Origin: Metallyticus violacea
Lineage: Eukaryota > Arthropoda > Insecta > Mantodea > Metallyticidae
Reading direction: 5' to 3'
Assembly (NCBI GenBank): GCA_030762175.1
Contig: CM060831.1
Span: forward strand, 65,760,001-65,824,000
Length of the DNA stretch: 64,000 bases
Below, piece after piece: positions 24,935 to 36,789 of this stretch. The notes under the pieces were generated by a model. That model saw only the letters and a program-made list of their open reading frames with translations. It made no database searches and was not told the origin of the DNA. Made by a program: the position numbers and the translations under genes. Positions within the stretch are counted from its first letter, which is position 1, and each line of letters starts with the position of its first letter.

Positions 24935-26024
24935 AGCTGGCAAGCATGAATTAGTTTTAGAACTATCGTAAATGGCACATATCTGAAAAGGGTATATTGT
25001 GTTTTCCGCGCTTCACAGTCGTTTTACCATATGATACACATTACATGATAATCATGTAGGGGACGGAGAGCAAAATATCGTAAAGGGATGTGAGAGATGT
25101 TCTGCAAAATTACGAATTTTATCATATATAAACGGCCTAATATAATCTAAAATTACTGATAATCGTAATGAACAATGGATAATGCGATTTGCTTTATATT
25201 TTTCAGTACTTTTAAGATTTTCCAATAATGCAAAAGTATAAAATTGAACTCCTAGGGCCATTTTGTCATAATTATTTTAAGAAATTAAATTTAACACAGA
25301 GCTTGTACTATTGCCGTAACCTGTGAATGTGTACAACCAGAAAGTTATTGCGGGCTTCATTTATAACTATTGTCAAGGAACACTATATTCTTTTCATTAA
25401 AATAAATGATAAATATGATGCCATCTCGTCTATGTCGATTACTTTTAAGGTGTCCAGAATTTTGAAAATTAGTGAATTATATAAAGATTTGCGCTTACCT
25501 GTGGAGAAGTTAATAATGTATATTATTTTACATTTTGTTTACATGAGCAATTGTTTGTAAACCACTTTAAATTCTTAAAAACTATCGAAATATTTTAATG
25601 ATAAAAAGTTCATCTTGTAAATGTAATACTGTGTAAAAGTTTCGTATTTGCTATTGGATTTTTCCGTATTGGGGTTTGGTAAATGTAGTCGTTCTTGCCT
25701 GGACGCTCTGATAGAGAAGCAAAAAGCGCCATGTATGTGTGCCAGAGAAAGATACAGAGAAAAATCCTCAAATAAGTAGGGAACGATCCTGATGAGGCTA
25801 GAAAATAATAGATGGGCACAAAAAGTGAGTTAATAGCACATAATAAATAATATTTATTATGTATTTTTCTCTTTCATCAGTACCATTTCATGTTGTACTT
25901 TTGAAAAGGCTTTCTAACATAAAGCATATAATTATACTTGAGGACCAAATGAATTATTCATGCCTTATTTGACTATTAAGAAAATATGCAAAGGTTTTGA
26001 CACCCTGTATAAATTTAAACTTAC

Positions 26025-26267
26025 CGCCTTTAGAGAAGTTGCGACGCTCGGTCTGCGGGCTGCCTACTCTGCTGCCGCCAGGAGAAGGTTTGCCATGCTG
26101 TCTCCACTCCATCTCACGCTCCCATCTGAGTTCCTCGCGCCTCTCTCCAGCCACCTTCTCTAACTCCTTCAGGGACGCCGGAGATACATCCGAGTGACGG
26201 CGCAGCTCGGGAGACCGCGGGGGAGCAAGCCCGGCACCCAGACTGCTACCTCCACCTCCTCCGGCAC
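26025..26267 (-). CDS. Rim: Rim-like active-zone scaffold, exon C (fourth RRHSD motif and charged helix)
   Basis: 243-bp exon, phase 1 on both sides. The acceptor TTCCTCTAG|GTGCC and donor GGCG|GTAAG are both good. It opens with a Gly/Ser tract (GAGGGGGSS), then PPRSPELRRHSDVSPASLKEL. A strongly charged, probably helical stretch rich in Glu, Arg and Trp follows (ERREELRWEREMEW), and then a Ser/Pro-Gly turn region (PSPGGSRVGSPQTERR). The joins to B (Gly) and D (Asp) are both in frame. The motif here is the fourth and best-preserved copy of the R-R-H-S-D-V-S cassette shared with exons A and B. In mammalian RIM1 the equivalent linker carries a PKA/14-3-3 serine; equivalence here is inference from position and the R-R-x-S pattern. 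Confidence 0.78.
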
Positions 26268-27611
26268 CTAGAGGAAGCCAAGTACAAGAGTTTCGACATG
26301 TTCCCCTTTTTAGCGAATATCTTCCTACCTTCCCTTCCAGTCTCGTCTGGCGGAGCAAGATTGTGTTTCCACCAACAGCAGACAAGCCACAAGGGATCCA
26401 CTAGGGTAGACCAGGCACAGGGAACAAAAACTGGGAAAAAAACTGCCCCTACAGCCCCAACGTTGTGCACTCTAGCCACTATTGGTGCATTGCTGCCGCA
26501 GAGCGATGGTGAGTTTATGTACATTCATTCAACAGCTACGCGAGATTTTAATTTGTTTCCGACTAAAAGCTTTACGAACAATAATCGCGATGTTTGTAAA
26601 TCGGATTGCGTGGGTATATTAAGTAAGCTATTTTGTGACAAAAATAGCTGAAGTTTGCACACAATTTCGGGGGGATTTTTGCATTTGATTGTATAAATAA
26701 GTAAATACGAGGGTTGTTCCATAAATACGTTTCCTATAACCAGGCTGTATTTAATGCAGATATACTTTAGAGTTTTATAACATTTATTTTACTTCCCTTA
26801 GTATTCAGATGTTCATACGCTATTTCTAGAATAATTGTGCTCTTTTGAAAATATTCTGTTGTTTGATCATTTCAGTTGGACATTAAAAGTGGCAATCGCT
26901 GCAGTCTTATGCGACAAGTGAAAAGGGAGTACAAATATTGTACTCAGTGCAGTGAAAAACTTGGCATTTTTCTTTTATAACTTGGCTGGCAAAATAAGGA
27001 AATATTGTAAATTTTAATGAAGATTGGCGATTAATCTATTTAAGCCAAGAACAAGTTCATATAATAGCATTAGGAGGCATTATCAAGCCTATCATGACCC
27101 TAAATAGTTATAACACATTTTACGAAGATTTGGAATAAGCATTTATAAAAGTATTTATTATTCATTATATGAAACGAAATAGTATCATAACTCATAAACA
27201 AAGCAGTTGCGCTCTTAGTGTATTGTTATATTATGTGCTTTTATTTATTGTAGTTATGTTAACTTTGTTTCAACCTGTTATTGCTGAGAAGACAAATACT
27301 TCCTTACGGGTAACATAATTATATGTTAGCGCATTAGTAACAAGTATGTTTACAGAAGATTTCTTCATTAAAGAATGTCTTGATTGGTGCAGTAAACACA
27401 CCCTTTCCTCAAGAAATGTCACAGTAAGAAGAATTTCAACCGAAAACTATACCAAAACGAAGTTAGCCCCTTAGCCCACATTCCTTAGTTCTTGGTGAAA
27501 GCACAAAGTTATCGAATACTGTGACATCCTTGCCTAAATTTTTAGTGATAGTGCAGCAACATTCCGAATTTTAGAGCAAAGCATGCAGCTCCTCGAATAC
27601 TTTCCACATCG

Positions 27612-28288
27612 TTGTACCGCCACAAGTGGCCGAAGTCGTTAAGGCGCGGACTCGTGAGAGGGTAGTCTGGAGTTCGAATCCCGCCAGGACAGTCTCCCTG
27701 ACTGAGGTTTTCTTCAAACGAACCCCTCCCGCAAGGGAGTTGTCCGGATTGGGTTGAACTCGGCTTGGCAGTGGTCCGGAACTCACGGGAAATTGAGTAC
27801 TCACGACGGCAGCGTGTCCCAGGGGAGTGCCGAAGGCCTGTACTCTGGGGGCAGGTTCGTCTGAATCGCTGTCGTTCGTGGGGAGGGTGGTGGCTACCTT
27901 AATGCTGGGGTGTCTCACCTCTATAACACGAGCAGGTCTAGCTAGATGAGGCCTCTTCAACAGTAAGAATCTGGTAGCTAAGGCAACTTAGCGCTTCTGG
28001 GCGTCGCAAACGTCTGCAGCCGAACGGCGGGTCGGAATAGCTTCTAGGTGCCGTCCTAATGCAAAAACCTACGGGATGCGCAGACCTCTGTGAAAAGATT
28101 GTACACCACAGCATCCCATGGTAATGGGAGGGATCCTCTTATAATAAAGTCCTCATAAATGGTAAATGCCCGAGAGGTTCCCTAAACTTAGGCCTGGAAC
28201 GTTTCCTTCCTAAAAAAAATTTATCAGTGTCCACCGCCTGTGATGCCGCAGTTGTAAAAACGGGCGTTAAACACTATTAAAAAAAGAA
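27612..28288 (+). mobile_element. SINE2 copy C, long form with GC-rich internal segment
   Basis: The head (GGCCGAAGTCGTTAAGGCG, B box GTTCGAATCC) at 27612-27700 and the SINE2 3' half from about 28149 (AGTCCTCATAAATGG, CTTAGGCCTGGAACG, GCGTTAAACACT) are both recognisable. Between them, at about 27712-28148, lie some 430 bp absent from copies A and B, much richer in G+C and CpG than the window. The 129-codon open frame on the minus strand across it (27571-27960) has no recognised domain. Confidence 0.75.
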
Positions 28289-28376
28289 CATCGGTATTGC
28301 GTCTTATTCACACACGAAAAATACCAAACCTTTATGTCCAGGAATCAAAATTTGCGCCAAGTGAGTGTGTGCGCGC

Positions 28377-28742
28377 GCGGAGTGTGGAAGCTTAAGGGAT
28401 ACAAACATCAATTCAATCAATGCACTAGTTTAGATAAGAGATACGGAAAATGCATAAACTGAGTTGTTTTGTTTTAAAACCCACGTGTAACAATTTGGCC
28501 AGTTAGAACATTAAGAGCGGAGCAGGATGGAGTGGTATTTGTGGAGGACCAAGGGAATAGCGGAGTGTGGAAGCTTAAGGGATACAAACATCAATTCAAT
28601 CAACGCACTAGTTTAGATAAGAGATACGGAAAATGCATAAACTGAGTTGTTTTGTTTTAAAACCCACGTGTAACAATTTGGCCAGTTAGAACATTAAGAG
28701 CGGAGCAGGATGGAGTGGTATTTGTGGAGGACCAAGGGAATA
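28377..28742. repeat. 183-bp tandem duplication
   Basis: 28377-28559 and 28560-28742 are head-to-tail copies with a single clear difference (AATCAATGCAC versus AATCAACGCAC). Each contains GGAGTGTGGAAGCTTAAGGG. Preceded by a short GT/GC-rich run. Either a recent duplication or an assembly effect. Confidence 0.93.
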
Positions 28743-30868
28743 TTTGTATTTTTTCCCATTAGTCCGGTTTTGTTCAACTCCAAAACTTTTTCTAGGCAAT
28801 CACAAATATGACTGGCTTGCCATCTTTCGCGTTCAACAATTGATGGAACCATGACCAGTTTCGGAATGTACGGCTTTTGCCAATTTAGCTTGAACGCCCG
28901 ACGGTATTGTGACACGAACTGGGTAAACTTGAAAGGGTATAACAACATTATAGATATCTTTCACCAGATGTCTCAGGGCTTAGGTCTATCTTGCTTCGCC
29001 TCAGTTACATAAAAAGCAAGTATTTTCTCTTACATTCAGCGTGCACTACACATACGTTTTAAAACCGCAGTCGTTTACATTTTGCTCTGTTAAATAAATA
29101 TATCTGGTGAATGTTTGACATAAAATTAACTTTTTACAATGTACGTAAAACAAAAAGTCTCAAGAGAAATTACGAAATAAAATAATATACTATAATTAAG
29201 TATTGAACATATTACATGCATGTAGACGCCTTTAAATTCTATCTTAAACTATTTGTAGGCTTTTGGTTTTATTTCGGTGTGTTCTTTAATTTTATGTTTA
29301 GTGCATTTAACTGTATATTTTATATTATCATTTATTTATTTACACATTGTGAAAGAAATATCGTGTATTTTTCTACACTGATGTATTTGACAGCCTACGG
29401 TATAATAATTATTGTCAAACTTACAATAAAAATACGAAAAAATACGAAAATATTTTCTTGAATGAATGTTAGTTTTATTCTATATCGTAAATATTACAAG
29501 TCTGCGTAGGTATTTTGCACTGTGATGCGTAAATAATTACTAATGTTATTGTTGCTCTAATATGATCTCTGGTGCCTATGCAGTAAAGTTATAAACAGTA
29601 TCGGCAAGGTAAATCTAAATTACCTCGGTTTTACACAGGTAGAATAGGCAGAAACTATAATAATGGACTAAATGATAAGATTATATTCACTGATAATTGT
29701 TTTATACCAGAGAGATAGTGAGCATCAACAGGGTGGAAATACACTGATCACTGACCATTTAGTCTTGACTCAATTTCCAGCAACCTTCATTTGTTCTTCG
29801 TTTTCGGTTCAGTAATACAACATTATCTCAAAAGATACTCAGAAACTAGTGCAGTTTTCGAAATAATGTGTTATTTTTAACAGTAAAGCAACAGTAATAC
29901 ATGTTGTGATGTTTATTAATTTATGAAACAACTCTCGTATTTAATATATAATAATACAATATTCAAAATTGCTATTTTGTTAAATATTTCTAAAGCAAAA
30001 GCGCAAATTTTTAGAAAATAATATTAATTTTCAACTAAATTTTAGTCTCATTCATTTATAAGTTTTAATGCGATTGGTGATCATTTTAAGGTGAAAATAT
30101 TGAACACGATTTGGGTCTGCAAAATATTCTAGTAAATTATTTTGTTTCCCCAATTCTCACTCTATTTTCGGTACTTAAATCAAGGGCAAAGAAAAGGAAA
30201 TTAAAACTGGACGATTCAAAAAGATAGTAGATGAAAAAAATCTGAAGTTTTATGTTTTAACATTTATCTTTCCGTTTTTCTTTGCCAGCTAGAGGAGGCG
30301 AGTTGAGCTACAAAGAACTAAGTCTGTATTCAGGAAAATGTGAGAGTTTCTAAGTCGTGACAGTGCAAGCTGAATGGGAAGAAATGAAAATGTTGGCAGC
30401 ACTTGTGGAAGCCTTTACCAAAATGGAGCTAAGTGATCCTATATAAAAGCTGAAAACTAGAAACTAGGCTCTGAAGAAGGTAGTGAAGTATGTTGTGAAG
30501 ATCACATTTCTATGCTTCTAAAGTGAGCTACAAGACAAAACGTGAATCTATGGATTACAGGGAAAGGAATTCCTAAGAACTGTACCTAGTCACCCACGTG
30601 ATAAAGCATGGACAAATATTGTGTTAAGTGTGTACATTTGAAAAGCATTTAATACAGTTACGCTTCACAAAATATAGCACTGTCAAATAATTTAATAGCC
30701 TGTGTTTGTGTTTTATTTTAGTTTATTATCACAGCATATATTTATACTTTATAAGATAACAAATTCTAAATTTATTTACGTATACGCATTTTTGTGATTA
30801 TTTGGCTAAGGAATGTCAAAAATTTAAAAACGGGAAACAAAATCAAAATATGATACCTACAGAAGTTA

Positions 30869-31635
30869 AGCCCCATTCACAATGACTTAAGCAATATCTT
30901 AAAATATTATACGTAACCATAAAATTAAGAAGCCAAATTACTATAATGGGAATATAAATATAATACTTTGGTAATATAGTCTCTTTCCTAATGGCTTCAA
31001 CTCTATTGAGTATGGCTTGAAACTTAAAGAAAAATCAGCACTTGCTTGTATTTCAATGTCTGTATTATCATTCTTCATTATATTCTCTTCCCAAGCGCTG
31101 TTTTGATATTTTTACGCGTTTATCGTAGATAAAATAATGTTTTTATTAAAAGTAACAAAACAACTGAAAATAGAGTAAGGTAAGAAACATTTAGATCGTA
31201 TCTTTTGTGTTTTAAGAAATACTAGGTTTATACCGACATACAGTATAACGAAATTAAGTAGCAACTTTCTTATAAAATTAATATCTCTGAGCAAATGGGC
31301 TTGCTTTTAGGTTTCGTTTTTATACATGTTTGTAATATGTGCCGAAATGTTTACAATTTGCCATTCAGAATAGTAATATTTCGAAATATCAGTATGGAGT
31401 TGTCTAAAAGGGCGCCTTTTCGACATATTCTACTGTCTGTCTGGCTGTGTGTTTACGATTTTTAAAAACATCACACAATCGTAAACGCGAAGCTTGCAAG
31501 ATTTCAACTTTTCGTGTTTACAGATCAACTTTAAGTTAAGCTTACGTCATTGGTTGTGAATGTTTTCATTAAACAACACAGGACGAGAAATGATGATAGT
31601 TATGTTTATGCTTAATTTTCATTGTGAATGGGACT
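30869..31635. mobile_element. PIF/Harbinger-like MITE (767 bp)
   Basis: The ends are inverted repeats AGCCCCATTCACAATG (30869) and, on the other strand, AGTCCCATTCACAATG (ending 31635), with one mismatch. TTA lies directly outside both ends (30866-30868 and 31636-31638). TTA/TAA target duplications are typical of PIF/Harbinger. No transposase is visible inside, so it would be non-autonomous. Confidence 0.75.
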
Positions 31636-32594
31636 TTAGTGTTACACTTGCTGCTCACTGCTGAATGAAATTACTTTCAAGTATACCTTTTAATTATATC
31701 ATTAAAGAATAATTAATAAAACCAAATCAAATAGTAAGAAAAATGCTACATCTTTAATTATGTACTTGAACTGTTTAAGTTATATACTGTTACATACTGT
31801 TTAAGAACATAATTGGTGCATTCTATTTGGAGAAAATTTTCGTCTGAGAGTGTGTATAATTTATCTGAATTCAAGTATTTGCGATTTCCTATTACGTGTG
31901 CATTTATTATCTGTACGTATGCATTCAGTTGTTTTCAAACAATATGAAAATGTTGGCGCTGTTATAGTTGTTAATAAACATACTTCCTTTTTCTTTATTG
32001 TTTACTGTTAGCTACAAAGAACAGGCCAGTTTTGTAAGTACTAATGATCAAAGGTTCACATAAACTGATTTCAACTTGATATAGAACAAACCAATCATCC
32101 GTTACAGTAATAAGAAACAGGGCATATGTTTCATAACGACATCTGTCACCAAGAGATTCATATGATTGAAAATCAACAGCAGAATAGTGGAGTGTTTTAC
32201 TAGATATTTTATGAATTCTTGTTCCATGGATGTGGATTTGTGAGATAATTTTTGGTCAATACGCTATAAAATATATCCCATTTACAATTCATTTTTGAAC
32301 ATGCATTTCATTTGTGCCCCTGCATCTTTAATAATAAATGGAACAGAAAAAGAAGTTTGAAAAAAAAATAATAAAATGAAACGATTGCTTCCTATCAGTT
32401 TTAATAAAATTGCACTCAAAAAGTCGTTTTTAATTTAGATACACGAGGAAAGGCGTCCTTTCTTAAGACAATACTACAGTGTAAAATATTAAAGAAAATT
32501 ATTTCAAATTAATTATTAATCCACCTGTTACTTTTGACATTTTCTGACAGAATGCGATGCTTTTTTTTCTTTATTTTTTTTAATCAATTCACGG

Positions 32595-32598
<4 letters not shown>

Positions 32599-32635
<37 letters not shown>
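32599..32635. repeat. (TA)n microsatellite
   Basis: About 18 TA units. Confidence 0.95.
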
Positions 32636-32637
<2 letters not shown>

Positions 32638-32732
32638 CTATAAGGTCTGGAGAAAAATGTAAATATTGAAAGTTAAGATTCCCTTCATATGCTATAAAGT
32701 AAGCCCCGATCCCTGTGCTAACAGTATGAGGT

Positions 32733-32943
32733 ATAGTCTGGCGGTCAGAAGAAGGCGAGTGCGGGTTTGAAGTGCAAGGGGGGCTTGAACCGTTTATCTG
32801 CACACGAAGCATGTATATGGTGTTACCATATGTTAAGTGATCGGACTCAGATCTTGCACACCCGCTGGACTTCTAGCTATGGGCGAGTATATGTTTACTA
32901 TAGCACATTCTTCTTGCTTGCCTTCTTCCGATCGCCAGACTAC
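32733..32943. repeat. Inverted repeat, 27-bp arms
   Basis: 32733-32759 and 32917-32943 are inverted copies (ATAGTCTGGCGGTCAGAAG versus the complement of CCGATCGCCAGACTAC) with about four mismatches. A second, weaker inverted pair lies inside (GTGCGGGTTTGAAGTGCAAG and CTTGCACACCCGC). The stretch is GC-richer than its surroundings. Origin unknown. Confidence 0.6.
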
Positions 32944-34500
32944 AGAAGTGGGCATCTCCCCTACCCCACAATCGGCTAGAGACTTTACTCGCTAATTGCT
33001 GTTATGAGAACGGTTTCAATTTGAAATGCTATGCCGATTTAGAAGCGTTAGCTGAAAGCGGGGCCGGATGACGCAGTGCATGACATGAAGAAATTGGTCC
33101 CGCGGCCATGCATTTTGGCCTGGAACCTTTGTGGGACAAGATAAAAATACAAATGGTTGCCTAAATAAACGAAAGTACCTATTTATGCTCATTTTGGTTA
33201 GAGGATCACCTAGAGGCAACAAGTGTGCAAATAATGTTGAGATCCAGAGAGAACCGTTGGCTAGTGTTTAATATTTTGATAATACATTTGTTTATTAATT
33301 TTAGTTTAGAAATGCTAAGCTAATTGCTTCTTATTTAAGATCCAATAGCATTGGTGTACACCCAGAAGCTATAAACAGCAACCCTTTTTACTTTTAGGAA
33401 TTCCAGACAGCTTTCAATTTTCATTGAATAAGGAACGTATTTTACTAGTACTTTTTAAAAATTATTTCGAATTCCAAGGAAGTCTAACTTTGATAAAGAT
33501 TTGACATACAAGAACGTAGTATACTAAAAAAATCATAAGTTTTTATTTAAAAGTAATGCTTTTCAAGTCTCTTTTGACAAGACTGACTCGTTTGAAACGA
33601 TTATAGGATATCTAAACATACATGTTTCTCCATTTAGTCTAACTGGAGAATTGAAACTGGTACTCTATTCTAAAAAACAAAACTAAAAGTACATATTATA
33701 CATTGCATTTATCTCATTGTGATTAACTACACTTATCTTTGGAAAACGTATATTTCTATAAAACTAAACTCGAGAGAGATATTTATTGTAAGGAACTGCC
33801 CATTCTATTCTAAGTGGATGGGTTATGCCAAGACTTTTAAAAAACTTTTAATGAATTCCGTCATGCTATAAAACACATTTACGCATGCGCCATGTGTTAC
33901 AATTAACTACTATGTACATTAACATAAAGCATAATCATAATGCGAACATGACACTGTACATTGACCCAAGATCCCAAAAGTTTAAAAATAAAATTTCACT
34001 TTATTTGTATAGTACATCGCAGACGGGCTTCAAATGAAATGCGCCATAAAGTTAATGTTTAACGAGACATTTTATATGGTTAGTTATCGATTTCTCATAT
34101 TTTACTACAGACTTTTAAAAGGTTTCTTAACCAGAAAGAGGTAATTTTAAATGCGGACTTATGTTGATCTCTCACTTTAATAGTAATTAGCAATTATTAA
34201 TAAAAGGTTCTGTTTTATAGGCACTAAATCTCTTTTTATTTTGTACAAAAGGACAAATTATATTTCAAATTATAAGGGTTGATAAAACGAAAACGAGCCA
34301 AGCGCCGGTAAAGAAATGTGCCGAAAGTTATCAGTAAGAACGTGGTAACCTTAGCTGAATTGCGCATGCGCGCATGACCTTCTAAAGACGCGCAATAAAG
34401 AATGCTACTTGCTAAACTGCAATATCGCTTCTTCCAGCAAAAGCGTATGAAAAACGGGTACGAGGAGATCATATTTTTCTTGTATCCTTGACATGCAGAA

Positions 34501-34560
34501 TCATTATTATTGTTGTTGTTATTATTATTATTATTATTATTGTTGTTGTTGCTGTTTATT
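34501..34560. repeat. (ATT/GTT)n microsatellite next to SINE1
   Basis: Imperfect ATT and GTT trinucleotides abutting the A-rich end of a reverse SINE1, probably grown from its tail. Confidence 0.9.
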
Positions 34561-34562
34561 TT

Positions 34563-34822
34563 GTTTATTTATGAACGCTCTTTAATAACCTAGGTCATCA
34601 GCGTCCCATTCAATTCAGGAAATAAATTTTGCTGAGAGGTCTCTTCTTTAAGGCTTGAGGTTCTTTATCGTGCCGTATTGTGACACGAGACCCACGACTT
34701 TACTTTCGCCATATTTAGGTTTTTTACGCCCGAAAAAAATTCATCGACCCTGGCGAGGATTTAACCTGCGGTTTTAGATCTACGAGACAAGTGTGGCTAC
34801 CACTACAGTACAAGGGCCGACT
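34563..34822 (-). mobile_element. SINE1 copy 5 (reverse, diverged)
   Basis: In reverse orientation it carries the SINE1 3' end (GTCATCAGCGTCCCATTCAA) and body (TTTTTTACGCCCGAAAAAAA, CACGAGACCCACGACTTTAC). The degraded tRNA head at 34755-34822 has a mutated B box. One of the most diverged copies here. Confidence 0.8.
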
Positions 34823-36269
34823 ATTTCATATTAGGTTAATATTAAAATCCTACTAATGACTTTATTTAATTTTTTAATAATTCTGTAATTATGTATTCTG
34901 CAATGAAGATGAATGATTAATTCTGTTTTCAGGTAAACATAAGTTGTTTCCTTAATATTATTATAACTTAATATCAGTTAATAGTATTTTAACAGTAAAA
35001 ATTTAATAACGTAATTATTACTATGGCAATTTTGTGCAACTAGTGTCATAATGTAACATTTATTAACACTTTTGACCAACAATAAAGACTGCTTATAATT
35101 CTGGCATGTAAAACACATTTTCTTACAACCTTGTAAATGAATGAATATGTTTTATAAATCATAATGTTCGGCGAGATATATGGGGTCCAAAAGTTATGTC
35201 ACTATAAAAACTAACTTTTAATAAAATGTGATAAAATATTAGATATCTAGTTCTTGCAATTTTTCCGTTCGATCGTACTTGTAGCCTGCTTTCTAGATTG
35301 GGCTTTTTCTTTGAACTGGGACAATATCTAAAGACCCCTTGAATTTTTTGTAAGGCATATATGAATATTTGGCTCGTTTTAATTAGTCCAGCGCTTATAT
35401 TATGAACGCAATTATTTTGAATATATTTTCATTTAAAAATGACTAGTGGCTTATTATCTAAGTAAGCCTGAATTTTTAATTTCAATACAGTCAAAGATGT
35501 ATCTTTCCTGCTCATTTTTAAGACTGAAAGATAAATTAACTATTTCCCTTAATATCGTTACCGCATTTGCAAATATGGCAGTTAAGAAACCTTAATATTT
35601 TTTATTCACAGATCACAATGCACACATCTCTTTAGCAACCAACTCTATATAATCGTTATTCCATTACTAGAGCATTGCAGATAAGTGTTAAAATACGTGC
35701 AAAATTACGTGCATGCTTGATTTAATTTATCATTAAAATTTACTACATCCTAATGTATTCGGAGAACAAACATAATTTTAAAATGTGTCATTTAGCATTT
35801 TTGACATCACGCATTACACCAGACAAGGCAAGCCTATTTACAAGTCATCCAGAAACTAAATTTGGGCTGAACTCACTTACCAGCAAAAGATGGATAAGGC
35901 CAATAAAAACCTAACATGCGAATTGTAGGAAACATTGTGTATAAAAAGTTACATATTAAGAACTCACTATATTATAAAATGTGATATATTATAAAAGTGA
36001 TAAAAATTAATTACAGGTGAAGGGATGAAAGAATTTTAAAGTGCCATGTGTTTAATTACGGTAATTAAATACATTAACAAACAGTAGGGCTAAAACAAGT
36101 GATAAGTGTTTAAGAGTATTTCCCAGCGTTCGAAGGCAGTGTCACTCTGGGAAAGTAGGTATCTGAGGAACATTTCAGGCTTGTGTTGTGACACAACAAT
36201 TCCATTTAATTTCACATTAACGGAATTGTTGCTTCATTTGGGTTAGGATCTCTTGTTATGGAAATATGT

Positions 36270-36680
36270 ACAGTACCAGTAACAGAGAAGAAAGAAAGAA
36301 CGAAAGCAAAGAATAGCGAGTGAAGACCAGACTTTGAAAGAGCTTACAGTTTTAGCAAAGAGAAAGGCACGTGTATGAAGCAAGCACGAAAATAAAGCAA
36401 GGCTCAAGAATGAAAACCAGAAGACCTTAAGGAGGTCAGAAACGTCGAAGCAAAGAGAGGATTAAAGAAGCAAAGGAAAAGGTGCGACGGGATGTGGTAG
36501 GATGAGAGAAGAACGTATGCACAGCATTCATTAGGTTCGGGTTTGTTCAACATTCCAAAAAACACAAGAAAAGACAGAGCGAGCTAGCGAGCGTTATCAT
36601 TCAACTAGTCTACGAGTGCTTCTGAACTGACCCTACTACAGAGCAAGAGGGGCATGGCGGGGCAAAAATGGGAACCCCGT
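36270..36680. other. Strand-asymmetric purine-rich tract
   Basis: The plus strand is strongly enriched in A and G, with repeated GAAAG and AAGCAAAG words. In the minus-strand transcript this is a pyrimidine-rich stretch starting about 110 nt after the exon B donor. Confidence 0.6.
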
Positions 36681-36789
36681 GATAAGAAAAAATTACAGTA
36701 ATATTACAAAAAAGTAAAGAGATGCAGAGCTGTGTGGCTTTTCTGCGGTTCGTTTTCTGGCGATCCTTGAGCGGAAACACAAAACTTGC

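Larger units (their letters stand above)
21226..26024 (-). other. Intron C-D of the Rim-like gene
   Basis: About 4.8 kb. From low to high coordinate it holds a TA microsatellite, an inverted-repeat element (21.4-21.8 kb), a mariner-like relic (22.1-22.7 kb), a second transposase tail (23.2-23.6 kb), a foldback (23.85-23.98 kb) and a SINE2 (24.67-24.93 kb). 24.95-26.0 kb shows nothing recognisable. Confidence 0.65.
26268..36789 (-). other. Intron B-C of the Rim-like gene (GC-AG)
   Basis: About 10.5 kb, beginning in the transcript with GCAAGT at the exon B side. It holds the long SINE2 (27.6-28.3 kb), a 183-bp tandem duplication, a PIF-like MITE (30.87-31.64 kb), an inverted repeat (32.7-32.9 kb), an ATT tract with a reverse SINE1 (34.5-34.8 kb) and a purine-rich stretch (36.27-36.68 kb). 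No gene is seen at 28.95-30.85 kb, 31.65-32.7 kb, 33.0-34.5 kb or 34.85-36.2 kb. The slightly GC-richer 26.33-26.51 kb is open in two frames but has no known domain. Confidence 0.65.

Noticed and set aside
26298..26651. 117-codon plus-strand frame and overlapping minus frame upstream of exon C
   Set aside because: No domain, no splice context; probably chance openness in a GC-richer patch.
28694..28948. 84-codon minus frame with a vague resemblance to a transposase N-terminal helix-turn-helix
   Set aside because: Overlaps the tandem duplication and the similarity is too weak to name.
36185..36235. Short palindrome ACAACAATTCC/GGAATTGTTG
   Set aside because: Ten-base arms only; expected by chance in AT-rich DNA of this length.
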